Positions 8,201 to 14,556 of a stretch of 17,050 nucleotides of DNA are shown one piece after another. Within the stretch, counting starts at the first letter, position 1. Each line of letters begins with the position of its first letter. The translations under genes were made by a program, and so were the position numbers. The stretch is from Candidatus Aminicenantota bacterium. GTDB taxonomy: Bacteria > Acidobacteriota > Aminicenantia > Aminicenantales > Aminicenantaceae. The DNA is taken from contig JAFGNQ010000191.1 in NCBI GenBank assembly GCA_016926925.1, positions 1-17,050 on the forward strand, in the 5' to 3' direction. The notes beneath the pieces were generated by a model. The model was not told the DNA's origin. It ran no database searches and saw only the letters and a program-made list of their open reading frames with translations.

Positions 8201-8310
8201 AGGCAGCAGCCAACTACGATAAGTTCATTGAATCGTGGAAGGATACGGACCGTAAATCTCCGGAGCTCGACGATGCCCGGAAACAACTCTCATTCCTCAG
8301 ACGCGATTAG
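5209..8310 (+). CDS. Zinc-ribbon Ser/Thr protein kinase with TM, FlgO/TolB-like domain and TPR array
   Basis: The protein has 1033 residues. Residues 3-20 form a zinc ribbon (C3-x2-C6, C17-x2-C20). A Hanks-type kinase spans about 54-315: glycine loop GKGGMG (62-67), VALK with K84, alpha-C E103, HRDLKPQN with D178, DFG D196, and GTPEYMSPE (216-224). All key catalytic residues are present, and it is an RD kinase. One transmembrane helix lies at about 344-366. A FlgO/TolB-N-like domain follows at about 377-515 (SVAVMHFENNTGDENLDHW, then VKYILLGKMTKAG), then tetratricopeptide repeats from about 533 to the end, roughly ten units. By topology, the zinc ribbon and kinase are cytoplasmic and the FlgO/TPR part extracytoplasmic, suggesting a receptor kinase; this is inferred. 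The start at 5209 is kept because the zinc ribbon begins at residue 3, although there is no Shine-Dalgarno sequence. The substrates are unknown and no regulator gene is adjacent. Confidence 0.92.
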   Translation: MRCTKCRADNPPETNFCGKCGSPLIPSEEFRFMPTKTLLTSMRDIAVGSTFAGRYRIIEEIGKGGMGKVFKVLDTKVDEKVALKLLNIEFSPGDKILERFRNELKLARKISHRYVCRMFDLGEAEGIPYLTMEYVSGEDLKSLLRRIGQFTVSRSVFIAKQVCEGLAEAHRIGIVHRDLKPQNIMVDRDGNVRIMDFGISRSLRTKGITDTGEIFGTPEYMSPESLEGRDPDRRTDIYSLGIILFEMLTGKVPFDGDTPLNVALKQKTEIPPDPQKRNPQITDDLSHLILKCLNKDPGKRYADAVAILSDLKKIESSLPNAERIVSEKRPLTSREITFKFSLKKAILPIAAVVVLALVVFGWLFLWKRRPAGFAEGKPSVAVMHFENNTGDENLDHWRKALSDLLISDLSQSKYISVLSSEELYNILEEKGLLDDKSYSSKALKDIASRAGVKYILLGKMTKAGNTIRIDSQLQNIDSGKIMGSERVEGQGEESFFAMVDDLTPKIKSHFKLSSEEIAGDFDKEAGSITTGSAEAYRYYSEAKKFHNQGDYTNSIALMEMAVGIDPHFAMAYRTMAIDYGNLGYEFEARERLQKAYELRENVSERERYLILGDYYSRSEKTYDKAIEAFNKLLQLYPDDQVGNNNLGEIYRGIEEWDEAIKRYEVNIKNRSEAQSAYGNQAIALMANGEYDQARRVLNRYLDNIADIANLHGILAQSYISQGKFDMATAESGKAFSLDPTHRRNFLIRGDVFTYQGRLDDAEKEYRNLLELKEPVAHYDGLRRMSALAVMQGKFGAARDYISEGIDLAEMLGENDWLSWFILHSAYVFLRQGEFDEALAECKRVLTLAAGLDMPPVYRKALYLEGVVRVIQGFPAEAERIAAELMAVIDEGLNKKDMRFYHHLKGLIESRKKDFAAAVDSIQKAIALLPSPSSENDDHALFFDSLASVFSDSGAIGKARDWYGKMTLLTTGRLYAGDIYAHSFYALGKIDQGMKNMEQAAANYDKFIESWKDTDRKSPELDDARKQLSFLRRD

Positions 8311-8331
8311 CATTAGAAGCATCCAGGGTTA

Positions 8332-8360
8332 TTGACATCTCCGCTTGGGGTCGCTATAGT
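8332..8360 (+). promoter_or_regulatory. Strong sigma-70-type promoter for the ABM-like gene
   Basis: A perfect -35 TTGACA (8332-8337), a 17-base spacer and the -10 TATAGT (8355-8360) differ from consensus at one position. Transcription would start near 8367, with a leader of about 78 bases. It lies 21 bases after the kinase stop and so uncouples the small gene from the kinase. Confidence 0.7.
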
Positions 8361-8444
8361 TTAGAGGCCTGGGGAATTAAGGAAAAGATCAGGAGGGATG
8401 CTAACTTTCGTATCGACGTCTTTTGAAATCGGGGAGGGATAATT

Positions 8445-8768
8445 ATGTATGCTCGAATAACCAGATTTCGAGTTAGGGTCGAGAAGATGGAGCGAGCCAT
8501 CCAGATCTATAACGAGAGCATCGTGCCTGCCGCTAAGGCTCAAAAAGGATATCGGGGCATTTATCTTTTCGACAATAAAAAAACCGGAGAAGGCCTTGTT
8601 TTGGGTCTTTGGGATAGCGAGGAAGACGTCATCGCCAGCGAACAAAATCATTTCTACCAGGAACAACTGGTCAAAGTCATGAATTTTTTCACTTCGCCCC
8701 CGGTGCGTGAGGGGTACAATGTGGAAAACTTCGACCTGAATTTATTGGAGAATAAAGGCTCACCATAA
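8445..8768 (+). CDS. ABM-like dimeric alpha/beta-barrel protein
   Basis: A 107-residue cytoplasmic protein with the ferredoxin-like pattern of the antibiotic-biosynthesis-monooxygenase (ABM, PF03992-like) superfamily. A beta strand (MYARITRFRVR) is followed by a helix (MERAIQIYNESIVPAAK), the GYRGIYLFDNKKTGEGLVLGLW hairpin with its conserved G and W, and the helix SEEDVIASEQ. Members are small homodimers that act as monooxygenases, haem-degrading enzymes or stress proteins. No cofactor or substrate can be inferred from this sequence. The Shine-Dalgarno sequence GGGGAGGG (8431-8438) is strong and well spaced. The stop codon overlaps the ATA that begins an orphan signal-peptide frame, suggesting this gene once headed a translationally coupled pair. 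Confidence 0.8.
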   Translation: MYARITRFRVRVEKMERAIQIYNESIVPAAKAQKGYRGIYLFDNKKTGEGLVLGLWDSEEDVIASEQNHFYQEQLVKVMNFFTSPPVREGYNVENFDLNLLENKGSP

Positions 8769-8875
8769 AGCGGCTTCTCCTTTTACTCAGTCTGTTTCCT
8801 GCGGCTCAGGAGGAAATTCAAGTTTTTCCATTCAGGAATTACCTGTTTCTAGATTTGCTTGATTCGGTCGAATAA
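8765..8875 (+). pseudogene. Orphan signal-peptide fragment with a lost start codon (ATA)
   Basis: The frame starting at the ATA at 8765 reads IKRLLLLLSLFPAAQEE, a textbook export signal (two basic residues, hydrophobic run, PAAQ cleavage region). It continues 19 residues more to the TAA at 8873-8875. There is no ATG, GTG or TTG suitably placed to start it. The ATA overlaps the upstream stop as ATAA. A single change to ATGA would restore both a TGA stop and an ATG start, the classic coupled stop-start. I read this as the 5' remnant of a secreted-protein gene that lost its start and the rest of its body. The mature family cannot be recognised. The following gene's promoter begins eight bases after the remnant ends. 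Confidence 0.4.
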
Positions 8876-8882
8876 ACTCTAG

Positions 8883-8911
8883 TTGACTTAGAGAAAATAT
8901 TGAAATAATAT
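8883..8911 (+). promoter_or_regulatory. Sigma-70-type promoter for the DUF362 gene
   Basis: The -35 TTGACT (8883-8888), a 17-base AT-rich spacer and the -10 TAATAT (8906-8911). Transcription would start near 8918, leaving a leader of about 24 bases with the weak Shine-Dalgarno sequence CGGAAG (8933-8938) before the ATG at 8942. Confidence 0.65.
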
Positions 8912-8941
8912 AGAATTATCTGAAATTGAGAGCGGAAGATT

Positions 8942-10720
8942 ATGAGTCGCGATAAAAGAAATAAAATCTCACGCCGGGAATTCATTAGAAGTACTGCCGG
9001 AGGAATGGGGGTTTCTTTATTCGGCGGGATTTTGCCCGTTGACTTGGCTGCGGAGACACCTCTTAATGACCTTTTCTGGGTCAAGGGGATTCCCGACAAC
9101 CCTTTCTACAGCAGTGTTCAGGAGCATTATCATGCAGGAGTGGACACTCTGTTGTCTTTGATGGGGAAACAGGGATTGAAGTTTTATCGATCTCCTCAAA
9201 CCAGCCGGCTGAGCGGTCCATCGGGGATGATCGCGCCGGATGATGTCGTCCTGATTAAGGTCAATGCCCAGTGGAAATATAGGGGGTGCACGAACAGCGA
9301 CCTGGTCCGCGGAGTGGTTCAGAGAATTTTGGATCATCCGGACATCTTCAGCGGAGAAGTCGTTATCTTCGAAAATGGGCAGGGTCGGGGAAGCTTGAAT
9401 TGTGATACCAAAGGGGGAAGCACATATCAGGACGAAAAGGTCCACGCCAATGCCAATAATGAGAAACACAGTTTTCTCTATCTCGTAGACGAAATTTTCG
9501 ATGATCCCCGGGTGTCATCCTATCTTTTAGATCCCATTAGAACCACCTTCATCGGAGACACGGATCATCAAACCGACGGTTACCGGATTTTCGAGAATAT
9601 CTCCTATCCTTGCTTTACGACGGCCGCAGGCCAAAGGATCGAACTGCGGGAGGGGATTTGGAACGGGAACGGCTATGCCCAAAACCTCAAACTGATAAAC
9701 ATCCCCGTTCTCAAACACCATGATAGGGGTGGGTCGGAAATAACCGCTTCGCTCAAACACTTTTATGGCGTTCTTTCCATGCGGGACGGGAGAAGCAGCT
9801 ACCGTCACTACGCCGGCCTGGGGGATACCTGCGGCCGGATGGTTGTTTCCGTAAGGACACCTGTCTTGAATATTCTGGATGCGGTTTGGGTCTCCCATGC
9901 ATCCCTGAAAGGCTACCCTTCCGAGACTACGCACCGGGTGAATCAAATCCTGGCCGGACAGGATCCGGTCGCCCTGGACTACTGGGCGGCCAAATACATT
10001 CTCTATCCGATTGATTCCAATCCCCGCCATCATCCGGATTATCCCGGGATCCAGCTCTGGCTGGAAGGCGCGAAGAACCGGATTAACGGGCGCGGCGGCT
10101 TGCAGGATCCTCACGGCATCGTCATCGTCTCCAAGGTAACGAAAGAAGAAGATCGGATGAGCGTGCACGTCCGTCAGGCGAAAAGCTTTGCCCTTTCCGG
10201 AAAGGCGCTTGACGGGGACAGTCGATCCGCTTTAAGTGGAGTCGTGTTAACCGGCCTGCCGGGAAATCCCGTTACCGACAGTTCGGGAAAGTACACAGCC
10301 CGAGTTTTTCCGGGGTGGCAGGGTACGGTCAAACCGGAAAAAGAAGGCCTCTATTTCAAGCCCGAAAGCCGGACGTATTCGGGTGTCAACTCTGATCTGC
10401 ATGACCAGAATTATTCGGGTTTCGCGACCTTAATGGCGCCGCTGAATTTTTCCGGTCAAAAAAAGACAAACCGCTCACTCACTCAAGTCGAATACATAAA
10501 CATCCTCCGTTGGGAGCCCAACCCGGCAAATCAAAACGTCACTGCCTATCGCCTCTACGAAAAAACGGACGACAACCTCTCTCTGCTGGCAGAATTCGGC
10601 AGCGGCGTTTTCGAGCACTGGATTCGCGGAGTCGCGAAAGATAAAGCCTATGTTTATGCTTTGACGGCCGTTAATGCGGCGGGAAGGGAGGGGGCGTCGG
10701 TTACTTTTACCATCCTCTGA
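8942..10720 (+). CDS. Tat-exported DUF362 protein with C-terminal Ig-like and FN3 domains
   Basis: The protein has 592 residues. The N-terminus carries a twin-arginine motif (SRREFI, R11-R12) followed by a hydrophobic stretch (about 18-36), so it is probably exported folded through Tat. A DUF362-type core spans about 100-400 (DDVVLIKVNAQW; TNSDLVRGVV; VVIFENGQ; LINIPVLKHH; ASLKHFYGVLS; GQDPVALDYWAAKYI). A carboxypeptidase-regulatory/Ig-like unit at about 415-493 contains GWQGTVKPEKEG, YFKPESRTYSGV and QNYSG. A fibronectin type III-like domain at about 498-592 contains LNFSGQKKTNRSL, LRWEPNPANQNVTAYRLY and AYVYALTAVN. The C-terminal pair is typical of extracellular proteins of this lineage and suggests adhesion or assembly at the surface. 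DUF362 has no settled reaction, and some relatives carry Fe-S domains, but only scattered cysteines (116, 154, 224, 297) are seen here and no ferredoxin motif. Confidence 0.85.
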   Translation: MSRDKRNKISRREFIRSTAGGMGVSLFGGILPVDLAAETPLNDLFWVKGIPDNPFYSSVQEHYHAGVDTLLSLMGKQGLKFYRSPQTSRLSGPSGMIAPDDVVLIKVNAQWKYRGCTNSDLVRGVVQRILDHPDIFSGEVVIFENGQGRGSLNCDTKGGSTYQDEKVHANANNEKHSFLYLVDEIFDDPRVSSYLLDPIRTTFIGDTDHQTDGYRIFENISYPCFTTAAGQRIELREGIWNGNGYAQNLKLINIPVLKHHDRGGSEITASLKHFYGVLSMRDGRSSYRHYAGLGDTCGRMVVSVRTPVLNILDAVWVSHASLKGYPSETTHRVNQILAGQDPVALDYWAAKYILYPIDSNPRHHPDYPGIQLWLEGAKNRINGRGGLQDPHGIVIVSKVTKEEDRMSVHVRQAKSFALSGKALDGDSRSALSGVVLTGLPGNPVTDSSGKYTARVFPGWQGTVKPEKEGLYFKPESRTYSGVNSDLHDQNYSGFATLMAPLNFSGQKKTNRSLTQVEYINILRWEPNPANQNVTAYRLYEKTDDNLSLLAEFGSGVFEHWIRGVAKDKAYVYALTAVNAAGREGASVTFTIL

Positions 10721-11010
10721 TTCACAGGCCGCTGCCTCGTCTTTGCAGCAATCTCGACTCGTGAATAAATCATATTTCCTGCAGGTCATTCACTGCGGTT
10801 TCATGAAAGAACGAATTTCCGTTTCAGTGATGAACACAAATAGGATGACACAGGCAGGTGTTCGTCACTATCTATTTTCGTCGAAGACCCCCTCACCTCC
10901 ACCATGCGACTCAAACAGACAGTGACTCACCCTAGATGTGAACGCCCATACGAATCAAACGGGGGGGGATTTGCTCTCGCTCTCCACTTGCCGCATCGGC
11001 GCTTATACTT

Positions 11011-11039
11011 TTGTAATTTTCGGACGGCTGTTATATCAT
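11011..11039 (+). promoter_or_regulatory. Candidate sigma-70-type promoter for the esterase-peptidase pair
   Basis: TTGTAA (11011-11016), a 17-base spacer and TATCAT (11034-11039). Transcription would start near 11046, giving a leader of about 160 bases. A GACGG-N12-CCGTC inverted repeat overlaps the spacer and -10 box and could be a repressor operator; its arms are only 5 bp. Confidence 0.4.
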
Positions 11040-11111
11040 CCGTCTCTACAGATATGGGTCGTCAATTCGTGGATCATCATATAATTGAGTAGCTAATCAG
11101 GATAATGCAAA

Positions 11112-11132
11112 TGAACCTGAAGAGATGGTTCA
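11112..11132 (+). repeat. Leader hairpin upstream of the esterase gene
   Basis: TGAACC, nine bases, then GGTTCA is a perfect 6-bp inverted repeat about 75 bases before the esterase ATG. A T5 run sits 11 bases beyond it, too far for a standard terminator. It may be an mRNA leader structure, and a chance origin cannot be excluded. Confidence 0.25.
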
Positions 11133-11207
11133 GTCTGTTGCATTTTTCTGTGAGTCGTAGTATCCATTTGTACGATAAACCGATCAAAATGTAATAGGGA
11201 GGATAGC

Positions 11208-12857
11208 ATGATCAAAGATAAGAAACATTATCTGCAGTTTCTATTATTCCTGGTAGCAGCTGTTGCGGTTATTGCGAGCGGTTCCTGCACCAAGAGCGAT
11301 TCGTCCGGACTCAAGTTCGCTGTTTCCTTTGCGGATTCCGCATATGGGGAACCCATAACAGGGCGCGTCTATGTCATGATATCCAAGAGCACTCAAGGCG
11401 AGCCTCGCCTGCAGATCGGAACCCACGGAGTTCCGTTTTTCGGGCAGGATATCGAGGCGCTGCAGCCGGACAAGCAGATCATCATAGATGAGACCGTGTT
11501 CGGCTATCCCCTGGAGAGCATCCGGGATATCCCACCCGGAGAGTACAGTGTTCAAGGTTTTGTGAACATCTACACGGAGTTCAAACGTTCCGACGGCCAC
11601 ACAATCTGGCTTCACAACGACCGGTGGGAAGGACAGCGGTGGAACATCTCTCCGGGAAACCTCTACAGCGATGTCATGAAAATTGTAATAGATCCTTCAA
11701 AGAAACAAACGATCGAGCTCAATTGTGAAAACGTCATTCCACCCATCCAGGTCCCTCCGGATACCGAATGGGTTAAACGGATCAAGTTTCAAAGCACACG
11801 TCTCTCCGAATTTTGGGGTCAGCCGATGTATTTGGGTGCTACGGTTTTGCTCCCGAAAGGATATGACGAACATCCTGATGTGGCTTATCCCGCAGTTTTC
11901 ATTCAAGGGCATTTTTCTTTGAGGGCACCGTTTGGATTCAGTCCGCCGAAGGACGGCAGAGGGAGCGAGTTCGCTAAGTTTTGGGTCTCCGATGAATGTC
12001 CACGCATGGTCCTGGTCACCTTCCAGCACCCCTGTCCCTATTACGACGATTCTTATGCGGTCAACTCGGAAAACTGCGGTCCGTACGGAGATGCCGTTAT
12101 GCAGGAACTCATCCCCTACCTGGAAGAGCACTTCAGGGTCATCCGCAAGCCTTATGCCCGAGTCCTCACCGGCGGCTCGACCGGCGGATGGGAATCCCTC
12201 GCTCTTCAGGTATTCCATCCGGATTTCTTCGGGGGAACATGGTCTCTCTGTCCGGACCCCGTCGATTTCCGGTATTTTCAGTGCATCGATATATACAGGG
12301 ATAAAAATGCCTTCTATAAAGAATTCGGTTGGATCAAAGTCCCGACGGCAAGCGACAGGTCGATCGAAGGAATCATGCGTCTGACCTCCAAGCAGCGCAA
12401 CCACATGGAGCTTGTCATGGGAACCAAAAACCGTTCGGGCGAGCAAATCGATATTTTTGAGGCGGCTATGGGACCGGTGGGTTCCGATGGATATGTGGAG
12501 CCTCTTTTCGACAAGAGGACTGGAGAGATAAACCCTGCGGTCGCCCAATACTGGAAGGAAAATTTCGACCTGCGCTATATCCTCGAAAAGAATTGGCCCG
12601 AACTCGGTCCCAAGTTGGTCGGCAAACTTCATATTTATACGGGAGATATGGACACCTTTTACCTTGACAGCGCCGTCCGCCTGCTCGAAAAATTTCTAGA
12701 GAGCACCAAAGAGCCTTATTATGCAGGTTCCGTAGAGTACGGGGACCGGAAACCGCATTGCTGGGGGCCTGAATTGACGGACCTCATCAAGATGATGGCG
12801 GACCACATCACCGGGAATGCGCCCAAGGACGAAGACACTTCCCAATGGAAATACTGA
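11208..12857 (+). CDS. Exported alpha/beta-hydrolase, Esterase-D/enterochelin-esterase type (PF00756-like), probable lipoprotein
   Basis: The protein has 549 residues. A signal sequence (1-26) ends in SGSC, a non-ideal lipobox with Cys27, so it may be lipid-anchored. A beta-rich N-terminal domain (about 35-175) resembles the accessory domain of Fes/IroE-type esterases. The hydrolase domain covers about 200-535: GATVLLPKGYD and YPAVFIQGH at the start, the nucleophile elbow TGGSTGGW with S324, a likely acid at D480 or D482 (HIYTGDMDTFYL), and a likely catalytic H517 (KPHCW). The full triad is therefore plausible. The substrate is unknown; relatives hydrolyse trilactone siderophores, feruloyl or other acyl esters. 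No siderophore genes are nearby. The Shine-Dalgarno sequence GGGAGG (11197-11202) sets the start. The M24 peptidase gene follows 104 bases on with no clear promoter or terminator between, so the two may be co-transcribed. Confidence 0.82.
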   Translation: MIKDKKHYLQFLLFLVAAVAVIASGSCTKSDSSGLKFAVSFADSAYGEPITGRVYVMISKSTQGEPRLQIGTHGVPFFGQDIEALQPDKQIIIDETVFGYPLESIRDIPPGEYSVQGFVNIYTEFKRSDGHTIWLHNDRWEGQRWNISPGNLYSDVMKIVIDPSKKQTIELNCENVIPPIQVPPDTEWVKRIKFQSTRLSEFWGQPMYLGATVLLPKGYDEHPDVAYPAVFIQGHFSLRAPFGFSPPKDGRGSEFAKFWVSDECPRMVLVTFQHPCPYYDDSYAVNSENCGPYGDAVMQELIPYLEEHFRVIRKPYARVLTGGSTGGWESLALQVFHPDFFGGTWSLCPDPVDFRYFQCIDIYRDKNAFYKEFGWIKVPTASDRSIEGIMRLTSKQRNHMELVMGTKNRSGEQIDIFEAAMGPVGSDGYVEPLFDKRTGEINPAVAQYWKENFDLRYILEKNWPELGPKLVGKLHIYTGDMDTFYLDSAVRLLEKFLESTKEPYYAGSVEYGDRKPHCWGPELTDLIKMMADHITGNAPKDEDTSQWKY

Positions 12858-12961
12858 TCATCATGAAATTACTCGAACTGCCGCTATCAAGTTAAAGACA
12901 TCGAGCTTATCCCTGACGGAGAAGCTTCGGCTGACACATTGAATGAAAAAGGAGGTGCCGG

Positions 12962-14323
12962 GTGGCGAAGAATAAACGATATCTATGGATTGCGGTCTTC
13001 ATGATTTCTTTCCTAGCGGGCAGCCTTTTGTCCACCTCAGGCCAGGACGCGGCCGCGGTCGATGACAGCTGCAACATCCTTCCTCTCCGGGAGAGGGCCG
13101 ATGTGATGAATGAGTGGCTGGAATGGCGGCTGGACAACATCGTCCCCATGGTTATGAGAAGGGAAGGAATCGACATGTGGCTCATTATCAACCGTGAGTA
13201 CAATGAAGATCCCGTCTACATGAGTATGGTGCCCGAGCCTCATATGGCGGCACGGAGGACCTCCATCCTCATATTCCATGATCGAGGCAAAGATTTGGGA
13301 GTGGAGAGGCTTTCAGGAGGGTATTACGGAATCGGCGATTATTTCAAATCCATATGGGTGGATAAAACAAAAAAACAGTTCGTGAATCTGGCAGAGTTCA
13401 TCAGGAATCGCAATCCCGAGAAAATCGGCATAAATGTCTCCAGGAACTGGGCTTTCGGGGATGGGCTGTCAATAGGTCTCAAGGAAAAGCTGGAAGAGGC
13501 GCTCGGCCCCGAATGGACACCCCGGCTCGTTTCGGCCGAAAACCTCTGCATCGGCTGGCTCGAGACTAGAAGCCCTCAGGAACTCAGCGTTTACAGGCAT
13601 ATCTGCGGCATCGCTCACGATATCATCGCCGAGTTTTATTCGAACAGAGTCATCACGCCGGAAATCACAACCACGAATGAGGTGGTCTGGTGGATCAGGC
13701 AGAAAATCTCGGATCTTGGTCTCGAAACGTGGTTCCAGCCTTCGATCTCCATCCAACGACATGCCAAGACGGGCGAAAAATACAAAGACAATCCTGATGT
13801 CATACATCGAGGAGTTCTCCTTCACTGCGATGTGGGAATCGTCTATTTGGGATTGTGCACGGATATGCAGTGGCATGCCTATGTCTGCAAAATAGGAGAA
13901 GAGGATGCCCCCGGAGGACTTAAGAAGGCCTTGAGTCGAGCCAACAGGCTCGGGGATCTTTTCCGTGCGGAATTCGGCATGGGGCGCTCAGGCAACGCCA
14001 TCGTTCAATCAGCAATGGAAAAGGGAGAAGCCGAAGGCCTGCGTCCTCTCATTTACTCCCATCCAGTTGGGATTCATGGTCATGCCGCCGGGCCGCCCAT
14101 GGATGCCAGACCTCTCGGGTGGCTTCCCGAAGGCCTTGAGCTTTGCGGAGAGTACCCTCTTTATCCCAACACGTGCTACGCGATTGAATACAGCTGCACG
14201 ACGGCCGTCCCCGAGTGGAGCGGTCAGGATGTCGTCATCGCATTTGAAGAGACCGCTGTCTACAGAGAGGATGGATGTCAATTTATTGACGGACACCAAA
14301 CGAAGTTTTTTTTGATAAAGTAG
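12962..14323 (+). CDS. Exported M24-family metallopeptidase (Xaa-Pro aminopeptidase-like)
   Basis: A GTG start is supported by GGAGGT (12951-12956); the protein has 453 residues. An N-terminal signal peptide (YLWIAVFMISFLAGSLL, about 7-23) predicts export. The N-terminal creatinase/prolidase-like domain (about 40-200) precedes a pita-bread catalytic domain (about 205-453). All five metal ligands of the M24 fold can be placed: D290 (LLHCDVG), D301 (CTDMQW), H367 (SHPVG), E409 (CYAIEY) and E429 or E430 (VVIAFEE). H374 (GHAAGPP) occupies the position of the second catalytic histidine seven residues after H367, as in methionine aminopeptidase. It probably removes N-terminal residues from peptides outside the cytoplasm, using two divalent metals. 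An exported location is less usual for the superfamily than a cytoplasmic one, but is common in this lineage. Dipeptidase or creatinase-like activity remains possible. Confidence 0.85.
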   Translation: MAKNKRYLWIAVFMISFLAGSLLSTSGQDAAAVDDSCNILPLRERADVMNEWLEWRLDNIVPMVMRREGIDMWLIINREYNEDPVYMSMVPEPHMAARRTSILIFHDRGKDLGVERLSGGYYGIGDYFKSIWVDKTKKQFVNLAEFIRNRNPEKIGINVSRNWAFGDGLSIGLKEKLEEALGPEWTPRLVSAENLCIGWLETRSPQELSVYRHICGIAHDIIAEFYSNRVITPEITTTNEVVWWIRQKISDLGLETWFQPSISIQRHAKTGEKYKDNPDVIHRGVLLHCDVGIVYLGLCTDMQWHAYVCKIGEEDAPGGLKKALSRANRLGDLFRAEFGMGRSGNAIVQSAMEKGEAEGLRPLIYSHPVGIHGHAAGPPMDARPLGWLPEGLELCGEYPLYPNTCYAIEYSCTTAVPEWSGQDVVIAFEETAVYREDGCQFIDGHQTKFFLIK

Positions 14324-14541
14324 AAACACTGCATCGAGCCGGTATCGATCACCTCTTTCTGTTTGAAACTATGCCGAAAGAAATCGAACACGACACAGCA
14401 GGTCAAGCTGGCTCAATCTCAGAAATAACATTGATGAAATCTTCTTAAAATGCATGAAATACCGTCGAATGTTCTCGAAATATGTTTTCTTTTTTCGGAA
14501 TTCTGTTGTAGCATTATTTCTGCTGTATGAAAAAGTGCAAA

Positions 14542-14547
14542 GGGAGG
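14542..14547 (+). promoter_or_regulatory. Ribosome binding site deciding the ATPase start
   Basis: GGGAGG lies nine bases before the ATG at 14557. The earlier in-frame ATG at 14527 has no Shine-Dalgarno sequence and would place this purine tract inside the coding region. The protein therefore starts MKDFEKLGAF. Confidence 0.7.
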
Positions 14548-14556
14548 AGATGTGCG

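Larger units (their letters stand above)
10721..11207 (+). other. 487-base non-coding interval with leader and regulatory signals
   Basis: No convincing gene is present on either strand; open frames here lack a Shine-Dalgarno sequence and protein-like composition. Visible elements are a run of eight G at 10961-10968, a candidate promoter at 11011-11039, a short inverted repeat GACGG/CCGTC (11023-11027 and 11040-11044) straddling its -10 box, an inverted repeat TCAATT/AATTGA (11062-11067 and 11083-11088), and a 6-bp hairpin at 11112-11132. The last half is best read as the 5' region of the esterase gene. The first 280 bases hold nothing I can interpret. Confidence 0.5.

Noticed and set aside
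8398..8442. Possible 14-residue leader peptide (MLTFVSTSFEIGEG) before the ABM-like gene
   Set aside because: The AGGAGG tract is only one base from its ATG, too close to act as a ribosome site, and the peptide has no attenuation-like residue bias.
9527..10168. 213-codon open frame on the minus strand
   Set aside because: It is a shadow of the DUF362 gene, with no independent support.
10674..11092. Two overlapping + strand open frames in the gap after the DUF362 gene
   Set aside because: The first overlaps the real gene's end out of frame, neither has a Shine-Dalgarno sequence, and the composition is not protein-like.
5169..11150. Identical 13-mer TTGCATTTTTCTG at 5169-5181 and 11138-11150
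   Set aside because: Roughly two shared 13-mers are expected by chance in a window this long, and only the first copy sits in a promoter context.
11697..12632. 311-codon open frame on the minus strand
   Set aside because: It is antisense to the esterase, whose catalytic motifs prove the + strand frame; the minus-strand translation shows no family features.
14335..14351. ATCGA/TCGAT inverted repeat after the M24 gene as a terminator
   Set aside because: The stem is only 5 bp, with no U-run after it.
14324..14556. Promoter for the HerA-like gene
   Set aside because: Several AT-rich stretches exist, but no pair of -35 and -10 boxes with acceptable spacing could be supported.
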